A stretch of 64,000 nucleotides of DNA from Rhodanobacter sp. Soil772 (GCF_001428385.1 NZ_LMSK01000001.1:373355-437354), one strand, 5' to 3'. Numbered from the stretch's first letter, positions 18,138 through 28,045 are shown. The notes: generated from the sequence alone by a model not told the origin. Program-made: numbers and translations.

Positions 18138-18305
18138 ATGTCCGATACCTTATCTCCCGCCGAGTCCACACCTGCTTCCGTTTCGACGGGAACAACCGCC
18201 GTGCCTGTCGGCCCGGCGGCGGACAAGGAGCCAGGGGAGCGGCCGGCCCCCGATCCCACGCGTTATGGTGATTGGGAAAAGAACGGGCGCTGTATCGACT
18301 TCTGA
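18138..18305 (+). CDS. DUF1674 / SDHAF4-like succinate dehydrogenase assembly factor
   Basis: 55 aa. The C-terminal signature DPTRYGDWEKNGRCIDF is that of DUF1674. Its eukaryotic members (SDHAF4/Sdh8) bind flavinylated SdhA and shield it before SdhB joins. The N-terminal half is Pro/Thr/Ala-rich and probably disordered. The gene lies 88 bp upstream of sdhC on the same strand, so it is probably the first gene of the sdh operon. The role is inferred from the motif and from position. Confidence 0.85.
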   Translation: MSDTLSPAESTPASVSTGTTAVPVGPAADKEPGERPAPDPTRYGDWEKNGRCIDF

Positions 18306-18393
18306 ACGACCGTAACGGCGCTTGCCGCCGTTTCGTATCAGGGCAGGGGAAGGTGCGGCATGGACATCAGCGATTCCACACAGGATAGCCGCC

Positions 18394-18789
18394 ATGGCAG
18401 ATACGCAACGACCGCTCTCCCCGCATCTGCAGATCTACAAGAAGCAGGTGCAGATGATGACCTCCATCACGCACCGTGCCACCGGCATCGCGCTGGCTGT
18501 CGGCACCTTGCTGGTGGTCTGCGGCCTGCTGCATCTGGCGGCCGGTGAGGAGAGCTTCAATCACTTCAAGGGCGTCATCGGCAGTCCGGTCGGGCTGATC
18601 CTGCTGCTCGGCTGGAGCTGGTCGCTGTTCTATCACCTGTGCAACGGCATCCGGCACCTGGTGCAGGATGCCGGCCTCGGTTACGAAATTCCCCAGTTCA
18701 TCCGTTCCAGCTGGCTGTCGGTCGCCGGCAGCATCGTGCTTACGGTGCTGGTGTGGGCTTATGTATGGATGGCCGGAGGTGCGGCATGA
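18394..18789 (+). CDS. sdhC: Succinate dehydrogenase cytochrome b556 subunit SdhC
   Basis: 131 aa with three membrane helices (about 35-55, 68-92, 108-128). It anchors the complex and helps bind ubiquinone and heme b. The family start RPLSPHLQIYKKQVQMMTSITHRATGIAL contains the quinone-site Ser/Arg region. FYHLCNGIRHLVQDAG carries the heme-ligand His. The start MADTQRP at 18394 is preferred over the longer frame from 18322, which overlaps the DUF1674 spacing. The stop overlaps the sdhD start (ATGA). Confidence 0.95.
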   Translation: MADTQRPLSPHLQIYKKQVQMMTSITHRATGIALAVGTLLVVCGLLHLAAGEESFNHFKGVIGSPVGLILLLGWSWSLFYHLCNGIRHLVQDAGLGYEIPQFIRSSWLSVAGSIVLTVLVWAYVWMAGGAA

Positions 18790-19190
18790 GCGCCAAGGAT
18801 GCTGTCGTGAAAGACCGCCGCAACCCGCTGAAGATCGCCCGCGGCCTGGGCTCGTCGCAGTCCGGCGTGGGTCACTGGTGGACCCAGCGGGTGACCGCGG
18901 CGGCACTGGTGCTGCTGGGCGTCTGGTTCGTGGTCACCGTGCTGTGCCTGCTGCACGCCGACTACGCCACCGCGCGCGCCGCCGTGGCGAAGCCGTGGAA
19001 CGCGCTGCTGCTGATCGTGTTCGTGCTCACCATGTTCTGGCATGCCGTGCTTGGCCTGCAGGTGGTGATCGAGGACTACGTGCATACCCGCTGGAAGGAA
19101 GTCGCGCTGATGGTGGCGATCAAGTTCCTCGCGGTGCTGGGCGCGCTGGCTGGCGTGCTTGCCGTGCTGCGCATTGCGCTGACCCCATAA
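18786..19190 (+). CDS. sdhD: Succinate dehydrogenase membrane anchor subunit SdhD
   Basis: 134 aa, three membrane helices. GVGHWWTQRVTAAALVLLGVWF begins helix I. MFWHAVLGLQVVIEDYVH contains the second heme-ligand His and the conserved Asp-Tyr of the quinone site. The start overlaps sdhC by 4 bp, so the anchors are probably translated in a coupled way. sdhA follows after 24 bp. Confidence 0.94.
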   Translation: MSAKDAVVKDRRNPLKIARGLGSSQSGVGHWWTQRVTAAALVLLGVWFVVTVLCLLHADYATARAAVAKPWNALLLIVFVLTMFWHAVLGLQVVIEDYVHTRWKEVALMVAIKFLAVLGALAGVLAVLRIALTP

Positions 19191-19214
19191 GACAAGACGC
19201 GAGGCCGGGATTTC

Positions 19215-21002
19215 ATGGAAAGCTACAAGGTTCAGCAACATCTGTATGACGTGATCGTGGTGGGCGCCGGCGGCGCCGGCCTGCGTGCCACGTTCGGCCT
19301 GGCCGAGAAGGGCCTCAAGGCCGCGTGCATCACCAAGGTCTTTCCCACTCGCTCGCATACGGTGGCGGCGCAGGGCGGCATTTCCGCCGCGCTCGGCAAC
19401 ATGGGCGAAGACGACTGGCGCTTCCACTTCTACGACACCGTCAAGGGCGGCGACTGGCTCGGCGACCAGGACGCGATCGAGTACATGTGCAAGCACGCGC
19501 CGGAAGCGGTGATCGAGCTGGAACACTACGGCGTGCCGTTCTCGCGCACCGACGAGGGCAAGATCTACCAGCGTCCGTTCGGCGGCATGACCACGCATTA
19601 CGGCAAGGGCACCGCGCAGCGCACTTGCGCCGCGGCCGACCGCACCGGCCACGCGATTTTGCACACGCTGTACCAGCAGGCGCTGGCGCATGACGCCACG
19701 TTCTTCATCGAATACTTCGCGATCGACCTGATCTTCGACGAAGCCGGCGTTTGCCGCGGCGTGCTGGCGCTGGACATGAACGAGGGTACGTTGCACTTCT
19801 TCCGCGGCCAGGCCGTGGTACTGGCGACCGGCGGTTACGGCCGCGCCTACTTCAGCGCCACCTCGGCGCACACCTGTACCGGCGACGGCGGCGGCATGGT
19901 GCTGCGCGCAGGCCTGGCGCTGCAGGACATGGAGTTCGTGCAGTTCCATCCCACCGGCATCTACGGCGCCGGCTGCCTGATCACCGAAGGGGTGCGCGGC
20001 GAAGGCGGCTACCTCACCAACTCCGCCGGCGAGCGCTTCATGGAGCGCTACGCGCCCAGCGCGAAAGACCTGGCTTCGCGCGACGTGGTCAGCCGCGCGA
20101 TGACGATCGAGATCCGCGAAGGCCGCGGCGTCGGCGAGCACAAGGACCACATCTATCTCAACCTGATGCACCTCGGCCCCGAGGTCATCCACGAGCGGCT
20201 GCCGGGCATCGCCGAGTCGGCGCGCATCTTCGCCGGCGTCGACGTGACCAAGGAGCCGATCCCGGTCATTCCCACCGTGCACTACAACATGGGCGGCATC
20301 CCGACCAACTATCACGGCGAAGTGGTGCAGAAGCGCGGCGACGACGTCGACGCGCTCGTGCCGGGCCTGTTCGCGATCGGCGAAGCGGCCTGCGTGTCGG
20401 TGCACGGCGGCAACCGTTTGGGCTCGAACTCGCTGCTCGACCTGGTGGTGTTTGGCCGTGCCGTGGCGCATCGCTGCGCCGAGCTGATCGAACCGGGCGC
20501 GGCGCACAAGGATCTGCCGACGAACGTGCTGGACAAGTCGCTGGCGCGTTTCGACGCGCTGCGCAACGCCAACGGCAGCACGCCGACGGCGAAGATCCGT
20601 GCCGAGATGCAGCGCACGATGCAGAAGGACGCGGCGGTGTTCCGCACCGGCGAGACGCTGGCCGAAGGCCGGCAGAAGATTTCCGAAGTGTTTGACATGT
20701 TCAAGGACGTCAAGGTCAGCGACCGCTCGCTGGTGTGGAACTCCGACCTGGTCGAAACGCTGGAGCTGTCCAATCTGCTGGCGCAGGCGGTGGCCACCAT
20801 GCATGCGGCCGAGCAGCGCCCGGAGAGCCGCGGTGCGCATGCGCGCGAGGACTTCCCCGAGCGCGATGACGCGAACTGGATGAAGCACACCTTGGTGTGG
20901 ATCGACGCGGCAGGCAAGTCGCGCTTCGATTTCCGCCCGGTGCACATGAATCCGATGACCGATGAGGTCAAAGCCGTGCCGCCGGCGAAGCGCGTCTACT
21001 GA
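19215..21002 (+). CDS. sdhA: Succinate dehydrogenase flavoprotein subunit SdhA
   Basis: 595 aa, full length. It oxidises succinate to fumarate and passes electrons to SdhB. The FAD-binding [14 protein letters not shown] is at residues 12-25. [11 protein letters not shown] holds the His (residue 48) to which FAD is covalently bound. [21 protein letters not shown] contains substrate-binding residues, SRAMTIEI...RG the catalytic region, and [22 protein letters not shown] the C-terminal flavin contact. Covalent flavinylation needs SdhE, encoded at 22081 in the same gene group. sdhB follows after 96 bp. Confidence 0.97.
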   Translation: MESYKVQQHLYDVIVVGAGGAGLRATFGLAEKGLKAACITKVFPTRSHTVAAQGGISAALGNMGEDDWRFHFYDTVKGGDWLGDQDAIEYMCKHAPEAVIELEHYGVPFSRTDEGKIYQRPFGGMTTHYGKGTAQRTCAAADRTGHAILHTLYQQALAHDATFFIEYFAIDLIFDEAGVCRGVLALDMNEGTLHFFRGQAVVLATGGYGRAYFSATSAHTCTGDGGGMVLRAGLALQDMEFVQFHPTGIYGAGCLITEGVRGEGGYLTNSAGERFMERYAPSAKDLASRDVVSRAMTIEIREGRGVGEHKDHIYLNLMHLGPEVIHERLPGIAESARIFAGVDVTKEPIPVIPTVHYNMGGIPTNYHGEVVQKRGDDVDALVPGLFAIGEAACVSVHGGNRLGSNSLLDLVVFGRAVAHRCAELIEPGAAHKDLPTNVLDKSLARFDALRNANGSTPTAKIRAEMQRTMQKDAAVFRTGETLAEGRQKISEVFDMFKDVKVSDRSLVWNSDLVETLELSNLLAQAVATMHAAEQRPESRGAHAREDFPERDDANWMKHTLVWIDAAGKSRFDFRPVHMNPMTDEVKAVPPAKRVY

Positions 21003-21098
21003 CCCACGGCTGCGGCGGTGGCCGCAGCGTGGCAGGAACATCATTGGTTGTACGGTCGGGGCGCAAGCCCTCCTGCAGAAAGTCGAAGGGTTCAGCAC

Positions 21099-21881
21099 AT
21101 GGCAGAGTTTTCGCTACCGAAGAATTCAAAGATCCAGCCGGGCAAGCACTATCCGGCCAAGGATGCGAAGAAGCCGCGCACCTTCCGCATCTATCGTTGG
21201 TCGCCGGATGACGGACAGAACCCGCGCATCGACACCTACGAGGTCGACCTGGCCGCGTGCGGTCCGATGGTTCTGGACGCGCTGCTGAAGATCAAGAACG
21301 AGATCGATCCCACGCTGACCCTGCGCCGTTCCTGCCGCGAAGGCATCTGCGGCTCGTGCGCGATGAACATCGACGGCACCAACACGCTGGCCTGCATCTG
21401 CGCGATCGACAGCGTCGCCAGCGGCGACGTGAAGATCTACCCGCTGCCGCACATGCCGGTGGTGAAGGACCTGATTCCCGACCTGACCCACTTCTACGCG
21501 CAGTTCGCCTCGATCAAGCCGTGGATCCGCACCGAGAGCGCGGCGCCGGATCGAGAACGCCTGCAGTCGCCGGAGGAACGCAAGAAGCTCGACGGCCTGT
21601 ACGAGTGCATCCTGTGCGCGTGTTGCTCGACCAGCTGTCCCAGCTACTGGTGGAACGGCGACAAGTACCTCGGCCCGGCGATCCTGCTGCAGGCCTACCG
21701 CTGGATCGTGGACAGCCGCGACGAAGCCACCGGCGAGCGTCTGGACGACCTGGAAGATCCGTTCAAGCTGTACCGCTGCCACACCATCATGAACTGCACG
21801 CGCACCTGCCCGAAGGGTCTCAATCCGGCCAAGGCGATTGCCGAGATCAAGAAGCTGATGGTGGAGCGGCGTTCGGCATAA
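21099..21881 (+). CDS. sdhB: Succinate dehydrogenase iron-sulfur subunit SdhB
   Basis: 260 aa. It relays electrons from FAD to ubiquinone through three clusters. The [2Fe-2S] ligands are in [22 protein letters not shown]. The [4Fe-4S] and [3Fe-4S] ligands are in [17 protein letters not shown] and [14 protein letters not shown]. The start at 21099 ([12 protein letters not shown]) is chosen over the frame opening at 21018 because family proteins begin here. It is followed by a pair of palindromic repeats and then sdhE. Confidence 0.97.
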   Translation: MAEFSLPKNSKIQPGKHYPAKDAKKPRTFRIYRWSPDDGQNPRIDTYEVDLAACGPMVLDALLKIKNEIDPTLTLRRSCREGICGSCAMNIDGTNTLACICAIDSVASGDVKIYPLPHMPVVKDLIPDLTHFYAQFASIKPWIRTESAAPDRERLQSPEERKKLDGLYECILCACCSTSCPSYWWNGDKYLGPAILLQAYRWIVDSRDEATGERLDDLEDPFKLYRCHTIMNCTRTCPKGLNPAKAIAEIKKLMVERRSA

Positions 21882-21915
21882 AGGCAGCTGTCGCCGCGCG
21901 GCGGCGACACAGTAT

Positions 21916-22048
21916 CCCCTCTCCCCATCGGGGAGAGGGCAGGGTGAGGGGCCGGTGCTCGCGCGGAAGTTGATCGAAGAGGTTTTTTTGATGATGGCCT
22001 TGCGCAAGAGTGTCCCCTCACCTCAATCCTCTCCCCGGCGGGGAGAGG
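21916..22048. repeat. Pair of REP-like palindromes between sdhB and sdhE
   Basis: CCCTCTCCCC-ATC-GGGGAGAGGG (21917-21939) and CCTCTCCCC-GGC-GGGGAGAGG (22028-22048) are two strong hairpins. Between them GTGAGGGG (right of the first) and CCCCTCAC (left of the second) face each other, so the whole is a head-to-head pair like a BIME. No U-tract follows, so attenuation or mRNA stabilisation of sdhCDAB over sdhE is as plausible as termination. Confidence 0.75.
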
Positions 22049-22080
22049 AGGCCATGGAGGCGCTTCGCGCGATTTGATCT

Positions 22081-22329
22081 ATGGATGAAGCCCGCATCAA
22101 GCGCCTGCGCTGGCGCACTCGCCGCGGCACCCGCGAACTGGACGCCTTGTTCGGCGGCTGGCTGGACGAGCGCTTTGCCGACGCGGACGAAGCGCAGCAA
22201 CAGGCGTTCGACGAACTGCTCGACGTGCAGGACCCGGACCTGTGGGACTGGGTGATGGGCCACGCGCGCCCGGAGCGAACGGACTGGCAGGCGATCATCG
22301 ATGACATCCGCGCCCGCCATCGGCTTTGA
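22081..22329 (+). CDS. sdhE: Succinate dehydrogenase FAD assembly factor SdhE
   Basis: 82 aa, the usual length. SdhE promotes covalent attachment of FAD to SdhA. The signature RGTRELDALFGGW (RGxxE) near residues 15-27 is conserved, and the small helical fold is seen in LLDVQDPDLWDWVMG. It lies 200 bp behind sdhB across a REP-like pair. Its 3' end overlaps ygfX by 29 bp, the same arrangement as cptB-cptA (sdhE-ygfX) in enterobacteria. Confidence 0.95.
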   Translation: MDEARIKRLRWRTRRGTRELDALFGGWLDERFADADEAQQQAFDELLDVQDPDLWDWVMGHARPERTDWQAIIDDIRARHRL

Positions 22330-22738
22330 GTACCGGCCGTCGCGGTTGTTGCGGCGAACATTGATCGTGGTCGCCGCCCTGGCGGTGCTTGCCGTGATGC
22401 TGAGTGCGCTGGCTGCGTGGCTGAAGCTGCTGCTCGTGATAACCGTGTCGCTGGCGACCTGGCATGCGCTTCGCCGCGTGGCCACAAACCCGATCGCGGC
22501 GGCCGGCTGGAGTGCCGACGATGCCTGGACGTTGCGCCTGGCCGACCACGAGGACGTGCCGGCCACGCTGGCCTCGTTCCGGGTGCTTGGCGCGTTCGTG
22601 CTGCTGCGTCTGCGGACGGCGGAGCGTGGCGTGCAGATGCTGCTGCTGGCGCCGGACAACAGCGATGCGGACATCCGCCGACGCCTGCGCATGCGCCTGG
22701 CCACGATCCAGCCGGGCGAAGCCGTGCCGCGCCTGTGA
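22301..22738 (+). CDS. ygfX: YgfX/CptA-family membrane protein
   Basis: 145 aa. A short basic N-terminus is followed by two membrane helices (TLIVVAALAVLAVMLSALAAWLKLLLVITVSLATWHAL). The rest is a cytoplasmic domain (AAGWSADDAWTLRLADHEDVPATLASFRVLGAFVLLRL...), which fits YgfX. In E. coli YgfX was described as the toxin partner of SdhE/CptB affecting the cytoskeleton; the toxin role is debated. It overlaps sdhE by 29 bp. Family assignment rests on context and topology more than on sequence motifs. Confidence 0.8.
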   Translation: MTSAPAIGFEYRPSRLLRRTLIVVAALAVLAVMLSALAAWLKLLLVITVSLATWHALRRVATNPIAAAGWSADDAWTLRLADHEDVPATLASFRVLGAFVLLRLRTAERGVQMLLLAPDNSDADIRRRLRMRLATIQPGEAVPRL

Positions 22739-22836
22739 TCGGCCGGCAACTTCGCCAACGCAGCGCGGTCTGACCGAATACCTGATAATGGACGACCGGG
22801 CGGCCTGCCCTGCGACTCTCGACAAGCGACCCGCCC

Positions 22837-24078
22837 ATGTTTCGACCGCTCGAACTCTTTATCGGCCTGCGCTACACCCGCGCCAAGCGACGCAACCAGT
22901 TCATCTCGTTCATCTCCACCGTGTCGATCGTGTGCATCGCGATCAGCGTGGTCGCGCTGATCACGGTGATGTCGGTGATGAACGGCTTCGACTACCAGAT
23001 GCGTTCGCGCATCCTCGGCGCGATTTCGCACGCCACCGTGTCCGGCATCGGCGAGAGCGTGCAGGACTGGCCGCGTGCATTGCAGATCGCCGAGGCCAAC
23101 CCGCACGTGCTGGGCGCCGCGCCGTACGTGGAGAGCGAGGCGATGCTGCTGGCGCGGCGCTCCAGCGGCGCGCTGGTGCGCGGCGTCGAGCCGACGCAGG
23201 AACCGAAGGTCGTCGACATCGACAAGCACATGCTCGAGGGCAAGCTCAGCGAACTGACCCCGGGCAGCTGGAACATCGTGCTGGGCCGCGAGCTGGCGAT
23301 GACGCTCGGCGTCACGGTCGGCGACCGGGTCACCATGGCAGTGCAGCAGCTGCGCGCGTCGCCGATGGGCAGCGTGCCGCGGATGCGCAGCTTCCACGTG
23401 GTGGGCACGTTCGAGCTGGGCATGGAGCAGTTCGACTCCGGCCTGGCCCTGGTCAACATGAGCGACGCCGAGAAACTCAACGACTTGAGCGGCCCCACCG
23501 GCATCCGCCTGCGCCTGGACGACCTGTTCAACGCGCGCCCGGTCGCCACCGAACTGGCCGATCAGCTCGGCCAGGTCTACCGGGTGCAGACCTGGATGGA
23601 CACCAACGCGAACCTGTTCGCCGCGCTGTCGATGGAGAAGATGGTGATGTTCATCATCCTGTCGCTGATCATCCTGGTGGCGGTGATCAACCTGATCTCG
23701 ATGCTGATGATGCTGGTCACCGACAAGCAGGCCGACATCGCGATCCTGCGCACGCTCGGCGCCACGCCGCGCAGCATCATGGGCATGTTCATGGTGCAGG
23801 GCGTGCTGGTGGGTTTCGTGGGGATCGGGTTCGGCGTGGGCTTCGGCTCGCTGCTGTCGTGGAAGCTGCCAGGCATCATCAAGTGGATCGAGCACACCTT
23901 CCACGTCACCTTCCTGTCGCCGGACGTCTACTACATCAGCGAGGTGCCGAGCCGACTGGACTGGCACGACGTGGGCTGGACCGCGCTGCTGACCTTCGCG
24001 TTCTCGCTGCTGGCCACCCTCTACCCCGCGTGGCGCGCTTCGCGCACGCAGCCGGCGCAGGCGCTGCGCTATGAATAA
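22837..24078 (+). CDS. lolC: Lipoprotein-releasing ABC transporter permease LolC/LolE type
   Basis: 413 aa with four membrane helices: one near residues 25-47 and three from about 268 to 400. A large periplasmic MacB-like domain lies between. [29 protein letters not shown] and [21 protein letters not shown] are hallmark blocks of the LolCDE family. It extracts mature lipoproteins from the inner membrane and hands them to LolA. Only one permease gene precedes lolD, so this may act as a homodimer, as in many species with a single LolF-type subunit. Its stop overlaps lolD by 8 bp. Confidence 0.92.
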   Translation: MFRPLELFIGLRYTRAKRRNQFISFISTVSIVCIAISVVALITVMSVMNGFDYQMRSRILGAISHATVSGIGESVQDWPRALQIAEANPHVLGAAPYVESEAMLLARRSSGALVRGVEPTQEPKVVDIDKHMLEGKLSELTPGSWNIVLGRELAMTLGVTVGDRVTMAVQQLRASPMGSVPRMRSFHVVGTFELGMEQFDSGLALVNMSDAEKLNDLSGPTGIRLRLDDLFNARPVATELADQLGQVYRVQTWMDTNANLFAALSMEKMVMFIILSLIILVAVINLISMLMMLVTDKQADIAILRTLGATPRSIMGMFMVQGVLVGFVGIGFGVGFGSLLSWKLPGIIKWIEHTFHVTFLSPDVYYISEVPSRLDWHDVGWTALLTFAFSLLATLYPAWRASRTQPAQALRYE

Positions 24079-24784
24079 GGCCGTCATGAATTCCACGACC
24101 GAAAACGTGCTGCGCGCCAGCCACGTCGCCAAGACCTATGACGAAGGCGGCTTGCGCACCGAAGTGCTGGGCGACGTCGACTTCACCCTGAAGCGCGGCG
24201 AGACGATGGCGATCGTCGGTGCTTCCGGCTCGGGCAAGAGCACCTTGCTGCACATCATCGGCGGGCTCGACACGTTGACCGCCGGCGAGGTGGAAGTGGA
24301 TGGCCGCGTGCTGTCGAAGCTGTCCGACGCCGAGCGCGGCCGCGTGCGCAACCGCTCGCTCGGTTTCATCTACCAGTTCCACCACCTGCTGCCCGAGTTC
24401 ACCGCGCTGGAGAACGTGTGCATGCCACTGCTGATCCGCGGCACCGCGATCGCCGAGGCGGAACGCCAGGCGGGGGCCTTGCTGGAACGGGTCGGCCTGG
24501 GCGGGCGCACGCATCACAAGCCGTCCGAGCTGTCCGGCGGCGAGCGCCAGCGCTGCGCGGTGGCGCGCGCGCTGGTGACCAAGCCGGCCTGCGTGCTCGG
24601 CGACGAGCCCACCGGCAACCTCGACGAGGGCAATGCCGCGCAGGTCTACGCGCTGATGCTGGAACTCAACCGCGAGATCGGCACCAGCTTCGTGCTGGTC
24701 ACCCACGACCCGCACCTGGCGGCGAAGATGGACCGAACCCTGGTGCTGCACAACGGCGTGCTGCAGGAAAGCCCGAAGGCCTGA
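24071..24784 (+). CDS. lolD: Lipoprotein-releasing ABC transporter ATPase LolD
   Basis: 237 aa. ABC features are complete: Walker [11 protein letters not shown]-loop in [18 protein letters not shown], signature [15 protein letters not shown], Walker [12 protein letters not shown] and the H-loop [26 protein letters not shown] is typical of LolD. It couples ATP hydrolysis to lipoprotein release by the adjacent permease. The start overlaps lolC by 8 bp; a second ATG at 24086 is also possible. Confidence 0.95.
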   Translation: MNKAVMNSTTENVLRASHVAKTYDEGGLRTEVLGDVDFTLKRGETMAIVGASGSGKSTLLHIIGGLDTLTAGEVEVDGRVLSKLSDAERGRVRNRSLGFIYQFHHLLPEFTALENVCMPLLIRGTAIAEAERQAGALLERVGLGGRTHHKPSELSGGERQRCAVARALVTKPACVLGDEPTGNLDEGNAAQVYALMLELNREIGTSFVLVTHDPHLAAKMDRTLVLHNGVLQESPKA

Positions 24785-24855
24785 CGCTCTGCCCTCTCTG
24801 CAGACGGGGAGATAGTGCGAGCTTGCGGGAAAGGTCAAGAGCGACCCCTCCCTAG

Positions 24856-24880
24856 CCCTCCCCTGCTACACAGGGGAGGG
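24856..24880. repeat. REP-like hairpin downstream of lolD
   Basis: CCCTCCCCTG (24856-24865) and CAGGGGAGGG (24871-24880) form a perfect 10-bp stem with loop CTACA between lolD and comEC. There is no T-run, so it looks like the CCCTCTCCCC/GGGGAGAGGG palindromes near sdhE rather than a classic terminator. It may mark the end of the lol transcript. Confidence 0.55.
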
Positions 24881-24983
24881 GACCGATCCCGCACTCCCCG
24901 GCGCGCGCCTACACGTTTTTCATCTTCGTCGCTGCCGCTACCACGCTAGGCTCGGACTTCCAGGATGGAACGGGGCACGCGAC

Positions 24984-27284
24984 ATGGCGCGACTGGGGGC
25001 GATCACGGCGGCGTCGGCCTTGCTGGCCGGCGTGCTGCTGGTGCAGTGGTTGCCGCAGTTGCCGCCGCATTGGAGCCTGGCCCTGTTGCTGCTGGCGGCT
25101 GCGTGGCTGGCCTGGCGTTGCCCGCGCTGGCGCTGGCTGGCCTGGCTGCTGTTCGGCATCGTGTGGGCGGCATGGCGCGGTGGCGTGGCGATGGACGCGC
25201 GGTTGCCGCGCGCGTTGGAAGGGCGCGATTTCGTGGTCGTCGGCACGATCGCCGACCTGCCGCTGGCGCACCCGGATGCCAGCCGCTTCACGCTGCAGGT
25301 GCAGCAGGCGACGCTGGACGGCCAGCCGGTTGCGCTGCGCGGTCGCGTCACGGTGTCCTGGTACGACGGCGCGCCGCCGCTGCGGCCGTGTTCGCGCTGG
25401 CGCCTGTCGTTACGCCTGAAGCGACCGCGCGGGCTGCTCGATCCCGGTGGTGCCGACAGCGAGCGTTCGGCGCTGGAGCGCGGCATCGTCGCCACCGGCT
25501 ACGTACGCGACGATCCCGACAACGCGCCGCTGGCCGGCGCGCGCTGGTGTGTCGACGGGGTGCGCGACGCGGTGGCCCGCGGCATCGCGGCGCGGGTGCG
25601 CGATCGGCATGATGCGGCCTTGCTGCAGGCGTTCACGGTCGGCGACACGCGCGGGCTGCAACAGCAGGACTGGGCGGTGGCGCGCGCGAACGGCGTGTCG
25701 CACCTGATCGCGATTTCCGGCTTCCACGTCGGCGTGGCGGCGGTATTCGGCGTGTGGCTGGCGCTGCTGGTCTACGCGTTGTGGCCGCGATTGGGCCTGT
25801 GGTGGCCGCGGCCGCAGGCGCAGGCCGCGGCGGCGTTGCTGGTGGCCGCAATGTACAGCGCGCTGGCCGGCTTCGGCCTGCCCACGGTGCGCACCCTGCT
25901 GATGATCGCGGTGGTGGCGTTGGCGCGCTGCAGCCGTCGCGGCAGCAGCGGCGCGCAATCGCTGGCGCTGGCGATGATCGCGATCCTGCTGGTCGATCCG
26001 CTGGCGGTGCTGGCGGCAGGTTTCTGGCTGTCGTTCGTCGGCGTGGCGTTCCTGATGCTGTGCCTGCAGTCGCGCGGCCGCGGCCTGCGCGCGTTCCTGC
26101 ACGAGCTGTCGGCCGGGCAGCTGGTGATGACGGTGGCGTTGTTGCCGCTGACCTTGTGGTTCTTCGGCCAGGCTTCGCTGGTGGGCGCGTTGTCGAACCT
26201 GATCGCGGTGCCCGTGGTCAGCTTCGTGATCGTGCCGTGCGCCTTGCTCGGCATGCTGCTGCTGGGCCTGTGCCCGCCGCTGGCCGCGCCGGTGTTGTGG
26301 CTGGCCGCGTGGATCGCGCATGCGCAATGGTGGCTGCTGGAACAGATGGCGAGGTGGCCCGGCGCGCACTGGTATCTGCCCGCGATGCAGCCGTACGCGC
26401 TGCTGCTGGCCGTGCTCGGCGCGCTGTGGCTGTTCCTGCCGCGCGGCGTGCCGTTGCGCGGGTTCGGCCTGCTGCTGTTCCTGCCGCTGCTGTGGCCGCC
26501 GTTGCCGCGGCCGGCGGAGGGCGCCTTCCAAGTGTGGGTGCTGGACGTGGGGCAGGGCTTGTCGGTGCTGCTGCGCACCCGCGACCACGTGCTGGTCTAT
26601 GACGCCGGCGCGCGTTACCCGTCCGGCTTCGACCTGGGCGAGGCGGTGGTGTTGCCGTCGATCCACGCGCTGGGCATCAGCCGGCTGGACATGCTGATGA
26701 TCAGCCATGGCGACAACGACCATGCCGGCGGCGCTGAGGTGGTCGCCGACGCCTTCCCTGACGCGCAACGCTATGCCGGCGAGCCGTCGCGGATGCGCGT
26801 GCCGATGCAGCAATGCGTGGCCGGGCAGGCATGGCAGTGGGATGGCGTGCGCTTTCGCGTGCTGAATCCGATCCGCGGCGCGGGCGACCGCGACAACGAC
26901 AGTTCCTGCGTGCTGCTGGTCGAGGGCCGTGGCGGGCGCCTGCTGCTGACCGGCGACATCAGTTCGAAGATGGAGCCGCCGGTGGCGGCGGCACTCGGCC
27001 CCGGGCCACCGCCGGTGATGCTGGTGCCGCACCACGGCAGCAAGACCTCGTCCGGCGCCGCCTTCATCGCCGCGGTGCGACCGCCGCTGGCCGTGGTGTC
27101 GGCAGGCTGGCGCAACCGCTTCGGCCACCCGAAGCCGGAGGTGCTGGCGCGTTACGCCGCTGCCCACGTGCCGGTGTTCGATACGGCCAGGCAGGGCGCG
27201 ATCGCGCTGAATTTTCCCGCCGACGCGCCGCCGCGGCGCGAACCGGGCTGGCGCCAGCGGCAGGCGCGCTACTGGCGCGAGTGA
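24984..27284 (+). CDS. comEC: ComEC/Rec2-family DNA uptake channel
   Basis: 766 aa, full length. It is the inner-membrane channel for single-stranded DNA in natural transformation. An N-terminal OB-like DUF4131 region (FVVVGTIADLPLAHPDASRFTLQVQQATLDG) is followed by the Competence domain with many helices (HLIAISGFHVGVAA...). A C-terminal metallo-beta-lactamase-like domain (VWVLDVGQGLSVLLRTRDHVLVYDAGAR, MISHGDNDHAGGA, LLTGDIS, LVPHHGSKTSSG) keeps the nuclease-type metal residues. The exbB gene begins 95 bp downstream, as is usual in this order. Confidence 0.93.
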   Translation: MARLGAITAASALLAGVLLVQWLPQLPPHWSLALLLLAAAWLAWRCPRWRWLAWLLFGIVWAAWRGGVAMDARLPRALEGRDFVVVGTIADLPLAHPDASRFTLQVQQATLDGQPVALRGRVTVSWYDGAPPLRPCSRWRLSLRLKRPRGLLDPGGADSERSALERGIVATGYVRDDPDNAPLAGARWCVDGVRDAVARGIAARVRDRHDAALLQAFTVGDTRGLQQQDWAVARANGVSHLIAISGFHVGVAAVFGVWLALLVYALWPRLGLWWPRPQAQAAAALLVAAMYSALAGFGLPTVRTLLMIAVVALARCSRRGSSGAQSLALAMIAILLVDPLAVLAAGFWLSFVGVAFLMLCLQSRGRGLRAFLHELSAGQLVMTVALLPLTLWFFGQASLVGALSNLIAVPVVSFVIVPCALLGMLLLGLCPPLAAPVLWLAAWIAHAQWWLLEQMARWPGAHWYLPAMQPYALLLAVLGALWLFLPRGVPLRGFGLLLFLPLLWPPLPRPAEGAFQVWVLDVGQGLSVLLRTRDHVLVYDAGARYPSGFDLGEAVVLPSIHALGISRLDMLMISHGDNDHAGGAEVVADAFPDAQRYAGEPSRMRVPMQQCVAGQAWQWDGVRFRVLNPIRGAGDRDNDSSCVLLVEGRGGRLLLTGDISSKMEPPVAAALGPGPPPVMLVPHHGSKTSSGAAFIAAVRPPLAVVSAGWRNRFGHPKPEVLARYAAAHVPVFDTARQGAIALNFPADAPPRREPGWRQRQARYWRE

Positions 27285-27379
27285 CGGGTCAGGCGGGGAA
27301 TGCCACGCATGCCGCAGTACAGCGGGACGAGACTGCTATCATGCGCGCTTCCTGTCAGGTCGCGCGTTGGGGTCGAAAA

Positions 27380-28036
27380 GTGCTGGAAATTCTGTTGGCT
27401 GGCGGTTGGGCGCTGGCGCCGATCCTGATCTGTTCGGCGGTGGCTTTGGCGATCGTGCTGGAGCGTTGCTGGACTTTGCGCCGCAAGTCGGTGCTGCCAC
27501 CGGGCCTGGGCGACGAAGTGCGCCAGTGGGCGCGTTCCGGCCAGCTCGACCCGAAGCATCTCGACACGCTGGCCAGCGGTTCGCCGCTGGGCGAGCTGCT
27601 GGCCGCCGCGCTGGCCGTGCGCCGGCAGCCGCGCGAGCTGATCAAGGAACGCATCGAGGACACCGGTCGGCACGTCATCCACCGGATGGAACGCTACCTC
27701 AACACGCTGGGCACGATCGCGCTGATCGGCCCGCTGCTGGGCCTGTTCGGCACCGTGATCGGCCTGATCCGCATGTTCATGGAAGTGATGGCCGGCGGCA
27801 TCGGCGATCCGGCCAGAATGGCCGGCGGCATCGGCGAGGCGCTGATCTGCACCGCGGCAGGCCTGACCGTGGCCATCCCGGCGTATGTGCTGCACCGCTA
27901 CTTCCGCTCGCGCGTGGCCGGCTACTGCGTGGAGATGGAGAAGCAGGCAACCGCCTTGCTCGACGACCTGACCCTGACTCCTGCCGCGGCGGCACCCGTA
28001 CGGCCGCGCCGCGCGCCGACGCCGAGCGCGAGCTGA
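27380..28036 (+). CDS. exbB: MotA/TolQ/ExbB proton channel family protein
   Basis: 218 aa from GTG at 27380. The start VLEILLAGGWALAPILICSAVALAIVLERCWTLRRKSVLPPGLGDEV is typical of this family in Xanthomonadales. A helical pair follows (TLGTIALIGPLLGLFGTVIGLIRMF and GIGEALICTAAGLTVAIPAYVLHRYF) with the conserved Thr-Gly-rich pore lining. With the following ExbD it uses the proton gradient; a TonB partner is not in the window. An upstream ATG at 27341 in frame would add 13 residues, but family proteins start at the position chosen. Confidence 0.88.
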   Translation: MLEILLAGGWALAPILICSAVALAIVLERCWTLRRKSVLPPGLGDEVRQWARSGQLDPKHLDTLASGSPLGELLAAALAVRRQPRELIKERIEDTGRHVIHRMERYLNTLGTIALIGPLLGLFGTVIGLIRMFMEVMAGGIGDPARMAGGIGEALICTAAGLTVAIPAYVLHRYFRSRVAGYCVEMEKQATALLDDLTLTPAAAAPVRPRRAPTPSAS

Positions 28037-28045
28037 GGCGCACCG

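Noticed and set aside
18759..21098. 779-codon minus-strand frame opposite sdhD and sdhA
   Set aside because: The plus strand encodes textbook SdhA; the minus frame shows only GC-bias composition.
27285..27379. ExbB starting at ATG 27341
   Set aside because: It would add 13 residues not seen in family proteins, while GTG at 27380 gives the usual N-terminus. The ATG cannot be fully excluded.
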